DNA of 64,000 nucleotides from Phaeospirillum sp. (lineage in GTDB: Bacteria; Pseudomonadota; Alphaproteobacteria; Rhodospirillales; Magnetospirillaceae). Positions 55,808 to 64,000 of this stretch are shown in pieces (position 1 is the first letter of the stretch; every line of letters begins with the position of its first letter). A model generated the notes under the pieces. It saw only the letters and a program-made list of their open reading frames with translations. It did not search any database and was not told the DNA's origin. The DNA lies in the NCBI GenBank assembly GCA_030651575.1, contig JAUSFB010000032.1, positions 148,001-212,000 on the forward strand, read 5' to 3'. The translations under genes and the position numbers were made by a program.

Positions 55808-56314
55808 ATGTCCCTGGACTCCCGTTCATTTCGTAAAGCGCTGGGTTGCTTCGCCTCGGGAGTCACGGTGATCACCGCCTTGAATCCGGAAACCAAGGCT
55901 CCGGTCGGCGTGACCGTCAGCTCCTTTTCGTCGCTGTCGCTTGATCCGCCACTGGTGATGTTCTGCCTGGGCAATAAGACGTCCTCGATTGGGGCCTTTA
56001 AGGACTTTGGTCATTTTGTCGTCAACATTCTGTCCGAGACCCAGCGCGACCTGTCCATCCGCTTTGCCAGCCGGACCGAGAATAAGTGGGCGGGCGTGGC
56101 CTGGGAGCAGTGGAACAGCGGCGCTCCGATTCTGCCCAACTGTCTGACCAACCTGGAATGTTCCCTGGAGCGGATCGTCGATGGCGGCGATCACCAGATC
56201 TTTATCGGCCGGGTCGAGAAGATAAAGCACCAGGAGGGCGGCAGCCCCTTGATCTATTTCCGGGGCAGCTATCTCGAACTCGGTCCACCGTCCTCTCTGA
56301 CCGATCTGACCTGA
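55808..56314 (+). CDS. Flavin reductase-like FMN-binding protein
   Basis: A 168-residue member of the flavin reductase domain family, which reduces FMN/FAD with NAD(P)H for a partner monooxygenase. Segments are RKALGCFASGVTVITA, VGVTVSSFSSLSLDPPLVMFCL and GHFVVNILSETQRDLSIRFAS, plus the closing LIYFRGSYLEL. No monooxygenase gene is adjacent, so the partner is unknown. Confidence 0.9.
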   Translation: MSLDSRSFRKALGCFASGVTVITALNPETKAPVGVTVSSFSSLSLDPPLVMFCLGNKTSSIGAFKDFGHFVVNILSETQRDLSIRFASRTENKWAGVAWEQWNSGAPILPNCLTNLECSLERIVDGGDHQIFIGRVEKIKHQEGGSPLIYFRGSYLELGPPSSLTDLT

Positions 56315-56324
56315 GCCTTTCCGG

Positions 56325-58706
56325 TTATCTTCCGTGTTCCAGGATCAGGGCCGTCCTGGCGGTGCCTTGCGTCGGCCAGATCAGCCGGTTGTCGCGCCAC
56401 GCCTCGATCATATCGGAGTAATGGCGTGACAGCGGATGGCCGGATTGACCGGTGGCGATGACGAAACGACTATTGGCAAGGTTGCCGAGGTCGAATACCG
56501 CCCGAAGGCCCGGCCCATGGGTCTGGGTGAAGCTGGTGGCCTTGGCGTCAGGGCGGTAGGTGCCGCGTGCGATGGTGAATTCATCGCCGTCGCTGGGGAT
56601 TTCCAGGTTGGCGAAGTGCTTCAGCACGGGAACCTTGCCAAGGATGGCACTGTCGAATCCGGCCTGATGCGCCGCTCCCCATGTCCATTTGCCCATATCC
56701 GGTCCCCAGGTTTCGGACAGATCCTTGACCGCGAGATCAAGGCTGCGTTCGATCTGGTCCTCGCAGCTTTCGGGCTCCGGAGTGGAAATGTCGTCGCACC
56801 AGTGACGCCGCCGGGTCAAAATCTCGACCAGGGTCTGGGCGCGTGGCGAGCCCAGAGAGTCGAACCGCTCCTTGAGTTCGTCGGCGAGAATGACGCGATT
56901 AAGACGGTTGAACCAGGCGGCGAAGATCAGGGGCTCCGGCCGGGTGTGGTCGGCGCGGCCGTTCCACTCCGCCACCAGATGGGCGGCGTCGCGCGATGGC
57001 TTGGATTTGAAGTCGAGGCCGGTCAGAAGATCCTTCAACTCGACCGCCTGCAATGACAGTGCGTCACCCTGGATTGCCGACATATCGGCCAGGGTCAACG
57101 GCTTCTTCGCTTCCAGAAGGTCGCGAATGCGTTGGGCGCGGTAGCCATCCGACCATGTGGCGGTGATCAGATGGGGGTATTTATCGGGGGTAACCTTGTT
57201 GTTGGCGTTGACCAGCACGCCGGAGCGGGGATTATAGCTTTGCGGCATCTTGGCGAAGGGAACCCAGCCGGTCCAGTCGCCTTCTCCGGTCCATCCCCGC
57301 GCAGGCGTCATGCCATTGCCGGCTTTCCGGATGGGAACCAGTCCGGCGGTGTAAAAGCCGATATTGCCGGAGGAATCGGCGTAGCCGAGATTCAGCACCG
57401 GCGCCTGAAGGTCCTTCACGGCGGCGACAAACCCGGTCCAGTCCGCGGCCAGGTTGAGCCGGTGCAGCGCCTGCATGCCAAGGTCGCCCTCGGTCAGCAG
57501 GGATGAGGCAAAGGCCACCACTTCCCCCGGGCCGGCCACGTCCTTGGCGATCAGATCGGAAAGGATGGGGCCATGACGGCTTTCACGCACGGTCATGGTG
57601 ACGTCGGCGGCATCCTTGACCCGGATGACTTCGTCGCGGTTTAAAAAGGGCTTCGCCCCGCCCGGGGCCTTGTAGGCATCGGTTCCGACCAGCTTTTCGA
57701 CGAACAGGTCGATAGTGTCGGCCTGGGTCGCGGTGATTCCCCAGGCGATCCGGCGGTTATGGGCAACGATGTGGAAGGGAACGCCGGGAACCGTCGCGCC
57801 GCTGAGCGTCAGCCCCGGGGCTTCGATCTCGGCCAGATACCACAAGACGGGGGCGCGGAGAGCCAGATGAGGGTCGTTGGCCAGCATGGGTTTGCCGGTA
57901 TCGGTGCGCGAGCCGCCGACAACCCAGATATTGGAGGCCGGCATGGGCGAGGCGGCGGTCGGTTGGGCGTCCAGCAGGGCTCGTCCGCCATCGGGCGACA
58001 GCGTTACCGGGGCATCTTGCGGATAGCCCGGAAACAGCTCCTGCACCCGCTTCGGGTCCAGGCTGCGCCCTAACTGTCCCCTCAGCACGTCGTCATGCCA
58101 ATTCCCGGCCAGTTGCAGGGCCATCATCTTCTGCCAGACCATGGAATCGGCGGCTTTCCAGGGTTCTGGCCTAAAGCCCAGCGCAATATATTCCAGCGGC
58201 AGCCGATAGCGGTTGTTCGCGATCCAGGCGTTGACGCCCTCGGCATAGGCGGTCAGCGCCGAGCGGGAGGCTTCGTCGAGCTTGGGAAAGGCGCGTTCGG
58301 CCAGACCATAAATCCCCAGGGTCCGCATGAACCGGTCATTGGCCAGTCCGGGCTCGCCGACGATTTCGGCCAGACGTCCGGCGCCGGCGCGGCGCTGCAA
58401 CTCCATCTGCCACATCCGGTCTTGGGCATGGGTCCATCCCAGGGCGAAATAGGCGTCGGTCGGCGAGCGGGCCGTGATGCGCGGTACCCCCAGCGAATCG
58501 CGGGAGATGGAGGCACCCTGGCGGATTCCGGACAGTACGATGGTGCCGTCAACGCGCGGCAGGTTGCTCATCAGCACGACCCAGGCCACCGAGACGGTCA
58601 ACAGGACAATCAACAAGACGGTGTTGATAATCTTGGTCGCCCGCCCCATCTCGTGACCGATAAGGGGGGGATCGGGTTGTTCGGCGGCGGCATTCCCGTT
58701 TGACAA
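56325..58706 (-). CDS. Penicillin acylase family N-terminal-nucleophile hydrolase
   Basis: A 793-residue secreted or membrane-anchored Ntn-hydrolase. A membrane helix or signal lies at about 28-52 after a cytoplasmic N-terminus. The alpha-chain part has SRDSLGVPRITARS, and the autoprocessing site precedes the nucleophile Ser in ASNIWVVGGSRTDTG near residue 258. Further beta-chain motifs are ANDPHLALRAP and GTYRPDAKATSFTQTHGPGLR. Family members cleave beta-lactam side chains or acyl-homoserine lactones, so quorum-signal breakdown is possible. Natural substrate unknown. Confidence 0.9.
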   Translation of the reverse strand: MSNGNAAAEQPDPPLIGHEMGRATKIINTVLLIVLLTVSVAWVVLMSNLPRVDGTIVLSGIRQGASISRDSLGVPRITARSPTDAYFALGWTHAQDRMWQMELQRRAGAGRLAEIVGEPGLANDRFMRTLGIYGLAERAFPKLDEASRSALTAYAEGVNAWIANNRYRLPLEYIALGFRPEPWKAADSMVWQKMMALQLAGNWHDDVLRGQLGRSLDPKRVQELFPGYPQDAPVTLSPDGGRALLDAQPTAASPMPASNIWVVGGSRTDTGKPMLANDPHLALRAPVLWYLAEIEAPGLTLSGATVPGVPFHIVAHNRRIAWGITATQADTIDLFVEKLVGTDAYKAPGGAKPFLNRDEVIRVKDAADVTMTVRESRHGPILSDLIAKDVAGPGEVVAFASSLLTEGDLGMQALHRLNLAADWTGFVAAVKDLQAPVLNLGYADSSGNIGFYTAGLVPIRKAGNGMTPARGWTGEGDWTGWVPFAKMPQSYNPRSGVLVNANNKVTPDKYPHLITATWSDGYRAQRIRDLLEAKKPLTLADMSAIQGDALSLQAVELKDLLTGLDFKSKPSRDAAHLVAEWNGRADHTRPEPLIFAAWFNRLNRVILADELKERFDSLGSPRAQTLVEILTRRRHWCDDISTPEPESCEDQIERSLDLAVKDLSETWGPDMGKWTWGAAHQAGFDSAILGKVPVLKHFANLEIPSDGDEFTIARGTYRPDAKATSFTQTHGPGLRAVFDLGNLANSRFVIATGQSGHPLSRHYSDMIEAWRDNRLIWPTQGTARTALILEHGR

Positions 58707-58848
58707 GATTCTGTCTCCGTCCGCGTTCCGGCGGGATAGGGAAGTCCTACCCCGGACCCGTCACGTCTGTAAAGCGCCCATCGGCTTTGGATCGCCCCGG
58801 ATGCCGTGGTATAGCTCTATCCGCATCATTTTAGGAGCGAGGACGCTT

Positions 58849-59253
58849 ATGATCGGGAAGCTCAACCATGTCGCCATCGCCGTGCCGGATCTCGAAGCCG
58901 CCACCGCCCTTTATCGCGATACCCTGGGAGCCAAGGTTTCCGCACCGCTGGCCCAGCCGGCCCATGGCGTGACCGTGGTGTTCGTCGAACTGCCCAACAC
59001 CAAGGTTGAGCTGCTGCACCCGCTGGGAGAGAAATCGACCATCGCTGGCTTCCTGGAGAAGAACCCTTCCGGCGGCATTCACCATATCTGCTACGAAGTC
59101 GAGGATATCCTGGCGGCCCGCGATCAGCTCAAGGCCAGGGGCGCCCGCGTCCTGGGCGACGGAGAGCCCCGGATCGGCGCCCATGGCAAGCCGGTTCTGT
59201 TCCTGCACCCCAAGGACTTCGCCGGCACCTTGGTGGAACTGGAACAGGCCTAG
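58849..59253 (+). CDS. mce: Methylmalonyl-CoA epimerase
   Basis: A 134-residue vicinal oxygen chelate protein that interconverts R- and S-methylmalonyl-CoA in propionyl-CoA use. The metal ligands are in KLNHVAIAVPDLEAA (His), HHICYEVEDI (His) and GTLVELEQ (Glu), with VELLHPLGEKSTIAGFLEKN typical of this enzyme. The start is at 58849 after GGAGCGAGGA; a longer frame to 58801 is not needed. Confidence 0.94.
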   Translation: MIGKLNHVAIAVPDLEAATALYRDTLGAKVSAPLAQPAHGVTVVFVELPNTKVELLHPLGEKSTIAGFLEKNPSGGIHHICYEVEDILAARDQLKARGARVLGDGEPRIGAHGKPVLFLHPKDFAGTLVELEQA

Positions 59254-59302
59254 TTGAAGGGAAGGGGCCGGATGGCCCCGCCCGGCGACCGAGGGTGATA
59301 TC

Positions 59303-59857
59303 ATGAGCTGGTACTGCGACTCCGCGCCGGACCACCCCGTTCACGGGCCATACCATGATCGGGAGTACGGCTTTCCGCTTGATGACGAGCGGGGGCTGTT
59401 CGAGCGCCTGAGCCTGGAAATCTTTCAGGCCGGGCTGTCTTGGTTGATCGTGCTGAAAAAGAGACCGGCCCTGGTGGCGGCGTTCGAGGGTTTCGATTCC
59501 GCCCTGGTCGCTGGGTATGGCGCGGCCGAGGTGGCGCGGCTGATGGCCGATGCCGGTATCATCCGCAATCGCCGCAAGATCCTGGCGGTAATCGAGAATG
59601 CCAAGCGCCTGAGGGCGATCCAGGACAGCCATGGCTCGTTCGCCGCCTGGATCAAGGCCCACCACCCCCTGACCAAGACCGACTGGGTCAAGCTGTTCAA
59701 GACCAGCTTCGTCTTCATGGGGGGCGAGGTGGTCAACGAATTCCTGATGAGCATCGGCTATCTTCCCGGCGCTCACCGGGAGAGCTGTCCGGTCTTCCCG
59801 CTGATCGGGTCGCAGAACCCGCCCTGGATGTCGGTAGGGGCGGGGTTTTACGGATAA
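59303..59857 (+). CDS. tag: DNA-3-methyladenine glycosylase I
   Basis: A 184-residue Tag that removes 3-methyladenine from DNA. Zinc ligands fit the E. coli pattern: Cys5 in SWYCDS, His19 in PYHDREYGFP, and His and Cys in GAHRESCPVF near residues 170-175. EIFQAGLSWLIVLKKR holds the glutamate and aromatic pocket, and IIRNRRKI the helix-hairpin region. It follows mce by 49 bases. Confidence 0.95.
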   Translation: MSWYCDSAPDHPVHGPYHDREYGFPLDDERGLFERLSLEIFQAGLSWLIVLKKRPALVAAFEGFDSALVAGYGAAEVARLMADAGIIRNRRKILAVIENAKRLRAIQDSHGSFAAWIKAHHPLTKTDWVKLFKTSFVFMGGEVVNEFLMSIGYLPGAHRESCPVFPLIGSQNPPWMSVGAGFYG

Positions 59858-60133
59858 TTAAAAAGCAAATGGCAAGATCAGAAATCTGATCTTGCCATCC
59901 CTGCGTCTCTTCACCGGTCGCGGATAAGGCGCCCGACTACTTCCTCCCGAAACTCAAGCCGCTTTTTTTGCGTCCGGTCGTCGGATATGTTGCTCGTTCT
60001 CCGAGCTTGGATGGCAATTTACGTAATTCCGTTCCGCTCGTCACCCCTTTTTTGCGTTAAAGTTTTATAAAATGGGGGTGCCGCGAAACTCTGGGATTCG
60101 TGGGCGCATCCCCAAGGCTCAAGGAGAAGTCCC
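59858..60133. other. 276-base intergenic region with a strong inverted repeat
   Basis: A perfect 13-bp inverted repeat (59869-59881 with 59886-59898, loop AAAT) begins 11 bases after tag. Only on the minus strand is it followed by a T run (TTGCTTTTT, 59868-59860), so it looks like a terminator for leftward transcription, yet no leftward gene is annotated to its right. A 35-residue leftward frame without a standard start (59911-60018) ends 12 bases before it. AT-rich sequence at 60040-60080 is probably the promoter area of the secreted-protein gene. Confidence 0.5.
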
Positions 60134-60697
60134 ATGGTCCGGATGCTTAGTGTCGGAGTCGCTTGTCTGTGCTGCCTGGGGGGCGCCCCCGCCGTGGCGC
60201 AACAGGCCAATGGTGCTCCCATGGTTATTACCATCACCAAGACCGACTGCTCGCGGCTAATCCAGCATCAGCCGGCCCCGGACGTGGCGTATAAGCCGGG
60301 AGTGGATGTTCGGGGTAAGCCGGTGGCGTCGGCCGACGCGGATCCCTCCCGCGCCGAATTCGCCAGGAAGGTATTGCCCGAGGTGCTGGAGTTTCCCATC
60401 ACCATCAATCCCATGAATTACGGGGCGCGCAAATCGGCCTACAAGTCCAAGGCGACCACCGAAGCGGCCATCGCCGCCGGCGGCGGCACCGCCACGGCGG
60501 CCCAAAGCCAAGCCTTGGCCACCGCCGAAGGCAAGCTGGCCGGCTATTCCGCCAAGGGACTGGACAACACCACCACCTCGGTGGGCGTGGTCAAATACGA
60601 TATGAGCAAGGGAAGCTTCACCTTCAACGGCGAGCCCCTGGTGTCCGACGATCAGCGCAAACTGGCCGAGGCCTGTGCCAAACAAGGCGTGCGTTAG
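60134..60697 (+). CDS. Small secreted protein, unknown function
   Basis: A 187-residue protein with a signal peptide (hydrophobic 5-20, cleavage near AVAQQA). The mature part has an Asp/Pro-rich beginning (KTDCSRLIQHQPAPDVAYKPG) that recurs in proteobacterial secreted proteins of unknown function, an alanine-rich middle (AAIAAGGGTATAAQSQA) and a C-terminal KYDMSKGSFTFNGEPL. Two cysteines (in KTDCSR and EACAKQ) could form a disulfide. No enzyme motif. Confidence 0.72.
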   Translation: MVRMLSVGVACLCCLGGAPAVAQQANGAPMVITITKTDCSRLIQHQPAPDVAYKPGVDVRGKPVASADADPSRAEFARKVLPEVLEFPITINPMNYGARKSAYKSKATTEAAIAAGGGTATAAQSQALATAEGKLAGYSAKGLDNTTTSVGVVKYDMSKGSFTFNGEPLVSDDQRKLAEACAKQGVR

Positions 60698-60768
60698 GCG
60701 TTCGTGACAGGCTGGAAAATACGGGCTAAAGTCCGGCCCCGATTTCCGTTGCCGTTTCGAGGACAGCC

Positions 60769-62058
60769 ATGCGTCTTACCGCCTTTTTCCTGCCGACCCT
60801 GAAGGAAACCCCTTCGGAGGCCCAGATTGCTTCGCACCGCCTGATGCTGCGGGCGGGAATGGTCCGTCAGTCGGCCGCCGGCATCTATTCATGGCTGCCG
60901 CTGGGCCTGAAGGTGCTGCGCAAGATTGAACGAATCGTGCGGGAAGAGCAGGACGCCGCCGGGGCTCAGGAACTGCTGATGCCGACTATCCAGTCGGCGG
61001 ATATCTGGCGTGAAAGCGGCCGCTATGACGCCTATGGCAAGGAAATGCTGCGGTTCATCGACCGCCATGACCGCGAGATGCTGTACGGCCCCACCAATGA
61101 GGAGCTGATCACCCAGCTGTTCCGCGACAATGTGCGGTCCTATCGCGACCTGCCCAAGATCCTTTATCACATCCAGTGGAAGTTCCGTGACGAGGTGAGG
61201 CCCCGATTCGGCATCATGCGCGGGCGCGAGTTCCTGATGAAGGACAGTTACTCTTTCGACCTTGATTTCGAAGGCGCTAAAAGGTCTTACGAGGCGATGT
61301 TCACTGCCTACCTCAAGACCTTCAAGCGCATGGGCCTGACCGCCATTCCCATGCAGGCCGATTCGGGCGCCATCGGCGGCAACCTGACCCACGAGTTCCA
61401 CGTCCTGGCCGAAACCGGTGAAAGCGGCGTGTTCTACGATGCCGCCTATGACGAACTGGCGGCCAAGGGCGAGATCGATCTGGAGGCGCTCAACCGCCTC
61501 TATGCCGCCACCGATGAAAAGCATGTGCCGGGCGGCCCAAACGTGCCGCCGCCCGAGCGCCTGCGCGAGGCCCGCGGTATCGAGGTCGGCCACATCTTTT
61601 ATTTCGGCACCAAATATTCCAAAGCCATGAACGCCCAGGTTCAGGGCAAGAACGGCGAGCCGGTCTTCCCCGAGATGGGCTCCTACGGCATCGGCGTCTC
61701 CCGCCTTGTCGGCGCCATAATCGAGGCCTATCACGATGATCGCGGCATCAAATGGCCGGAGGCGGTCGCACCGTTCAAGGTCGGCCTCATCAATTTGAAA
61801 GTTGGCGACGCCACCTGCGACACGGTTTGCGACGATATCTACGCCAAGCTGGTGGCCGCAGGGGTCGAGGTGCTGTACGACGACCGCGACGACCGTGCCG
61901 GCGTTAAATTCGCCGACATGGATCTGATCGGCCTGCCTTGGCAGTTGGTGGCCGGTCCTAAGGGCCTCGCCCAAGGGATTGTCGAACTTAAGAGCCGCAC
62001 CACCGGCGAGAAGCACGAAATGTCGGTCGAATCGGCGCTGGCGCGTCTTATTGGGTAG
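60769..62058 (+). CDS. proS: Prolyl-tRNA synthetase, short type without editing insertion
   Basis: A 429-residue class II synthetase that charges tRNA-Pro. Motif 1 region holds [25 protein letters not shown], motif 2 [22 protein letters not shown], and motif 3 [16 protein letters not shown]. The C-terminal anticodon-binding domain follows (335-425). The roughly 180-residue INS editing domain of E. coli ProRS between motifs 2 and 3 is missing, as is usual in alphaproteobacteria. Ala-tRNA-Pro must then be cleared in trans, as by the protein at 392-916. Confidence 0.97.
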   Translation: MRLTAFFLPTLKETPSEAQIASHRLMLRAGMVRQSAAGIYSWLPLGLKVLRKIERIVREEQDAAGAQELLMPTIQSADIWRESGRYDAYGKEMLRFIDRHDREMLYGPTNEELITQLFRDNVRSYRDLPKILYHIQWKFRDEVRPRFGIMRGREFLMKDSYSFDLDFEGAKRSYEAMFTAYLKTFKRMGLTAIPMQADSGAIGGNLTHEFHVLAETGESGVFYDAAYDELAAKGEIDLEALNRLYAATDEKHVPGGPNVPPPERLREARGIEVGHIFYFGTKYSKAMNAQVQGKNGEPVFPEMGSYGIGVSRLVGAIIEAYHDDRGIKWPEAVAPFKVGLINLKVGDATCDTVCDDIYAKLVAAGVEVLYDDRDDRAGVKFADMDLIGLPWQLVAGPKGLAQGIVELKSRTTGEKHEMSVESALARLIG

Positions 62059-62067
62059 GTAGACCTC

Positions 62068-63312
62068 ATGATCTTCGACGCGTTCGAGCGAATGGTGGCG
62101 TTCCGTTATTTAAGGGCGCGTCGCAAGGAGGGCTTCATCTCGGTGATCGCCGGCTTTTCGCTGGCCGGCATCGGGCTGGGGGTGGCGACCCTGATCGTGG
62201 TGATGGCGGTGATGAACGGCTTTCGCCACGAATTGCTGGGCCGCATCCTCGGCATCAACGGTCATATCGGCGTCTACGGCAACAATGGCCCCATGACCGG
62301 GTTCGATCCGCTGGCGGCGTCTATCCGGGGGCTACCCGGTGTCACCAAGGTGATTCCCACCGTGGAGGGGCAGGTCTTCGCCACGTCCAACAACGGCGGA
62401 ACCGGCGCCATCGTGCGCGGCGTGCGGGCCGAGGATCTGCTGACCCGGCAGATCTTCCAGAAAAATTTCCGGGGCCGGCCGGAGGAGTTCGTCGGCGATG
62501 ACGCGGTGGTGATCGGGTATCGGCTGGCGGAGAAGCTGGGCCTCAAGATCGGCGACACCGTGTCGCTGATCTCGCCCAAGGGCAACGCCACCGCCTTTGG
62601 CACTGTGCCGCGCATGCGCGGCTATCGGGTGGCGGGAACCTTCAATGTCGGCATGTTCGAGTATGATTCCGGCTTTGTCTTCATGCCCATGGCGGCGGCT
62701 CAGACCTATTTCCGCCTGCCCGAGGCCATCACCCAGATCGAGGTGTTCGTCGAGAATCCCGACATGGTCCCCGAGACCCGCAAGGCCATCAACGACCTGA
62801 CCGGCGGTAATGCCCGGATCTATGACTGGCAACAGGCCAACGCCAACTTTTTCAACGCTATCCAGGTCGAACGCAACGTCATGTTCCTGATCCTGACGCT
62901 GATCATCCTGGTGGCGGCGTTCAACATCATCTCCAGCCTGATCATGCTGGTGAAAGACAAGGGCCGCGACATCGCCATCTTGCGCACCATGGGAGCGACG
63001 CGCGGCATGATACTGCGCATCTTCTTCCTGGCGGGGGCTTCGGTGGGGGTGGTCGGCACCCTGTGCGGCACCCTGCTGGGGGTATGGTTCGCCACCCATA
63101 TCGAGGCGATCCGCCAGTTCATCCAGATGATCGTCGGCCGCGAGCTGTTCGCAGCCGAGATCTATTTCCTGACCCAGTTGCCGGCGCGGGTCGAAACCGG
63201 CGAAGTGGTGACCGTGGTCCTGATGGCGCTGGGCCTGTCCTTCGCCGCCACCATCTATCCGTCGTGGCGGGCCGCCAATCTCGATCCGGTGGAGGCCCTG
63301 CGCTATGAGTAA
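62068..63312 (+). CDS. lolC: Lipoprotein-releasing ABC transporter permease LolC/LolE
   Basis: A 414-residue permease that extracts mature lipoproteins from the inner membrane. One helix near 25-50 is followed by a large periplasmic domain (50-265) and three C-terminal helices (270-405), with [23 protein letters not shown] and [18 protein letters not shown] as FtsX-type signatures. The family segment [20 protein letters not shown] is at the N-terminus. Only one permease gene is seen, so the complex may use a single LolC/E (LolF-like) subunit. It overlaps lolD by 8 bases. Confidence 0.94.
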   Translation: MIFDAFERMVAFRYLRARRKEGFISVIAGFSLAGIGLGVATLIVVMAVMNGFRHELLGRILGINGHIGVYGNNGPMTGFDPLAASIRGLPGVTKVIPTVEGQVFATSNNGGTGAIVRGVRAEDLLTRQIFQKNFRGRPEEFVGDDAVVIGYRLAEKLGLKIGDTVSLISPKGNATAFGTVPRMRGYRVAGTFNVGMFEYDSGFVFMPMAAAQTYFRLPEAITQIEVFVENPDMVPETRKAINDLTGGNARIYDWQQANANFFNAIQVERNVMFLILTLIILVAAFNIISSLIMLVKDKGRDIAILRTMGATRGMILRIFFLAGASVGVVGTLCGTLLGVWFATHIEAIRQFIQMIVGRELFAAEIYFLTQLPARVETGEVVTVVLMALGLSFAATIYPSWRAANLDPVEALRYE

Positions 63313-63994
63313 CGCCAATACCGACGGCTTGCAGCTTGAACAGGTCCGGCGCAGTTTCCGCCAGGGCAAGGAGAGCCTGGACGTCCTGCGTGGTGCCGAT
63401 ATGTCGGTTCGGGGCGGCGAGATCGTCGCCTTGGTCGGACCGTCCGGCGCCGGCAAATCGACCCTGCTGCACATCGCCGGCTTGCTGGAAAAGCCGGATT
63501 CCGGCGAGGTCCGCCTTGCCGGAGAGGCCGCCGGCCGGTTGAGTGAACGCGAACGGACCCGCCTGCGGCGGCTGCATCTGGGTTTCGTCTACCAGTACCA
63601 CCATCTTTTGCCGGAATTCTCGGCGGTGGAGAACGTGGTGCTGCCGCAGATGATCGCCGGAATCGGCAAGTCCAAGGCCAAGACCCGCGCCATGGAGTTA
63701 CTGGACCGCATGGGCCTGTCCGAGCGGGCAGAGCATCGTCCCGGCCAATTGTCGGGCGGCGAGCAACAGCGTGTCGCCATCTGCCGCGCCCTGGCCAATT
63801 CCCCCCGCGTCCTGCTGGCCGACGAACCAACCGGCAATCTCGACCCCCATACCGCCGAAGGGGTGTTCGATGAGTTGATCAAGCTGGTGCGCGGCACCGG
63901 CGTCGCCGCCCTGATCGCCACCCATAACCCGGATCTGGCGCGGCGGATGGATCGCATCATCCGCCTCCAGGATGGTCTGTTGGTGGAGGGATAG
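63305..63994 (+). CDS. lolD: Lipoprotein-releasing ABC transporter ATPase LolD
   Basis: A 229-residue ABC ATPase. Walker A is [12 protein letters not shown] near residue 45, the Q loop [16 protein letters not shown], the signature [15 protein letters not shown] near 147, and Walker [13 protein letters not shown] near 166. It pairs with the permease encoded just before it. Complete; only 6 bases of the window follow the stop codon. Confidence 0.96.
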   Translation: MSNANTDGLQLEQVRRSFRQGKESLDVLRGADMSVRGGEIVALVGPSGAGKSTLLHIAGLLEKPDSGEVRLAGEAAGRLSERERTRLRRLHLGFVYQYHHLLPEFSAVENVVLPQMIAGIGKSKAKTRAMELLDRMGLSERAEHRPGQLSGGEQQRVAICRALANSPRVLLADEPTGNLDPHTAEGVFDELIKLVRGTGVAALIATHNPDLARRMDRIIRLQDGLLVEG

Positions 63995-64000
63995 GGAGCC

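Overview
The window is ordinary chromosome of a GC-rich alphaproteobacterium, most likely a Rhodospirillales member close to Magnetospirillum. This rests on the rpsB-tsf-pyrH-frr-uppS-cdsA-dxr-rseP-bamA-skp-lpx run, a short alphaproteobacterial-type prolyl-tRNA synthetase, hopanoid genes (hpnC, hpnE, hpnI), an Fe superoxide dismutase, a PutA without a DNA-binding domain, motA/motB, a perfect TTAA-N7-TTAA CtrA-type box, and many small proteins of alphaproteobacterial character. The species assignment is inference. No magnetosome gene, CRISPR array, rRNA or complete insertion sequence was seen.

Layout. 1-1700: the 3' end of a cysteine desulfurase gene, a prolyl-tRNA deacylase and a nucleoside phosphorylase, coupled by ATGA overlaps. 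1800-3660: a small accessory patch with a vapBC toxin-antitoxin pair, a serine recombinase preceded by interleaved inverted repeats, and a decayed short-chain dehydrogenase. 3659-9600: lipoprotein, mazG, transglutaminase-like protein, sodB, then hpnE-hpnC for squalene synthesis and a divergent NDUFAF6-like protein. 9751-14030: putA, a small membrane protein, an ACT-domain regulator and a cytochrome c. 14049-17740: the least familiar part, with a four-repeat protein, a divergent FlaG-like protein (CtrA-type box between them), an orphan TusE, a cold-shock protein and an unrecognised HTH protein.

17800-35942: BON protein, small membrane protein, DMT transporter, then the conserved translation/isoprenoid/envelope cluster. 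This links ribosomal protein S2 and EF-Ts, UMP kinase, ribosome recycling, undecaprenyl diphosphate and CDP-diacylglycerol synthesis, DXR, the RseP protease, BamA and Skp for outer-membrane proteins, and LpxD-FabZ-LpxA-LpxI-LpxB for lipid A, followed by gloA and the hopanoid glycosyltransferase hpnI. 35945-46857: trmFO, a tandem DUF4170 protein, a 2Fe-2S ferredoxin, a parvulin, rRNA/tRNA modification enzymes, an OmpA-like lipoprotein, uvrA, a cation diffusion facilitator with a long C-terminal extension, and a UPF0016 manganese exporter behind a clear yybP-ykoY manganese riboswitch.

46924-64000: ssb, gyrA-coaD, a cytoplasmic and a secreted cyclophilin in tandem, tRNA-Lys(UUU) with a strong terminator, bpt, an RDD membrane protein, motB-motA, a flavin reductase, a penicillin acylase-family hydrolase, methylmalonyl-CoA epimerase, tag, a small secreted protein, proS, and the lipoprotein-release transporter genes (LolC/E-type permease and lolD). 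The short proS near one end and the free-standing deacylase at the other end are functionally complementary. The best leads for something new are the repeat protein/FlaG-like pair under a CtrA box, the catalytic-motif-less squalene synthase homologue next to hpnC, and the CDF transporter with three predicted cytoplasmic domains.
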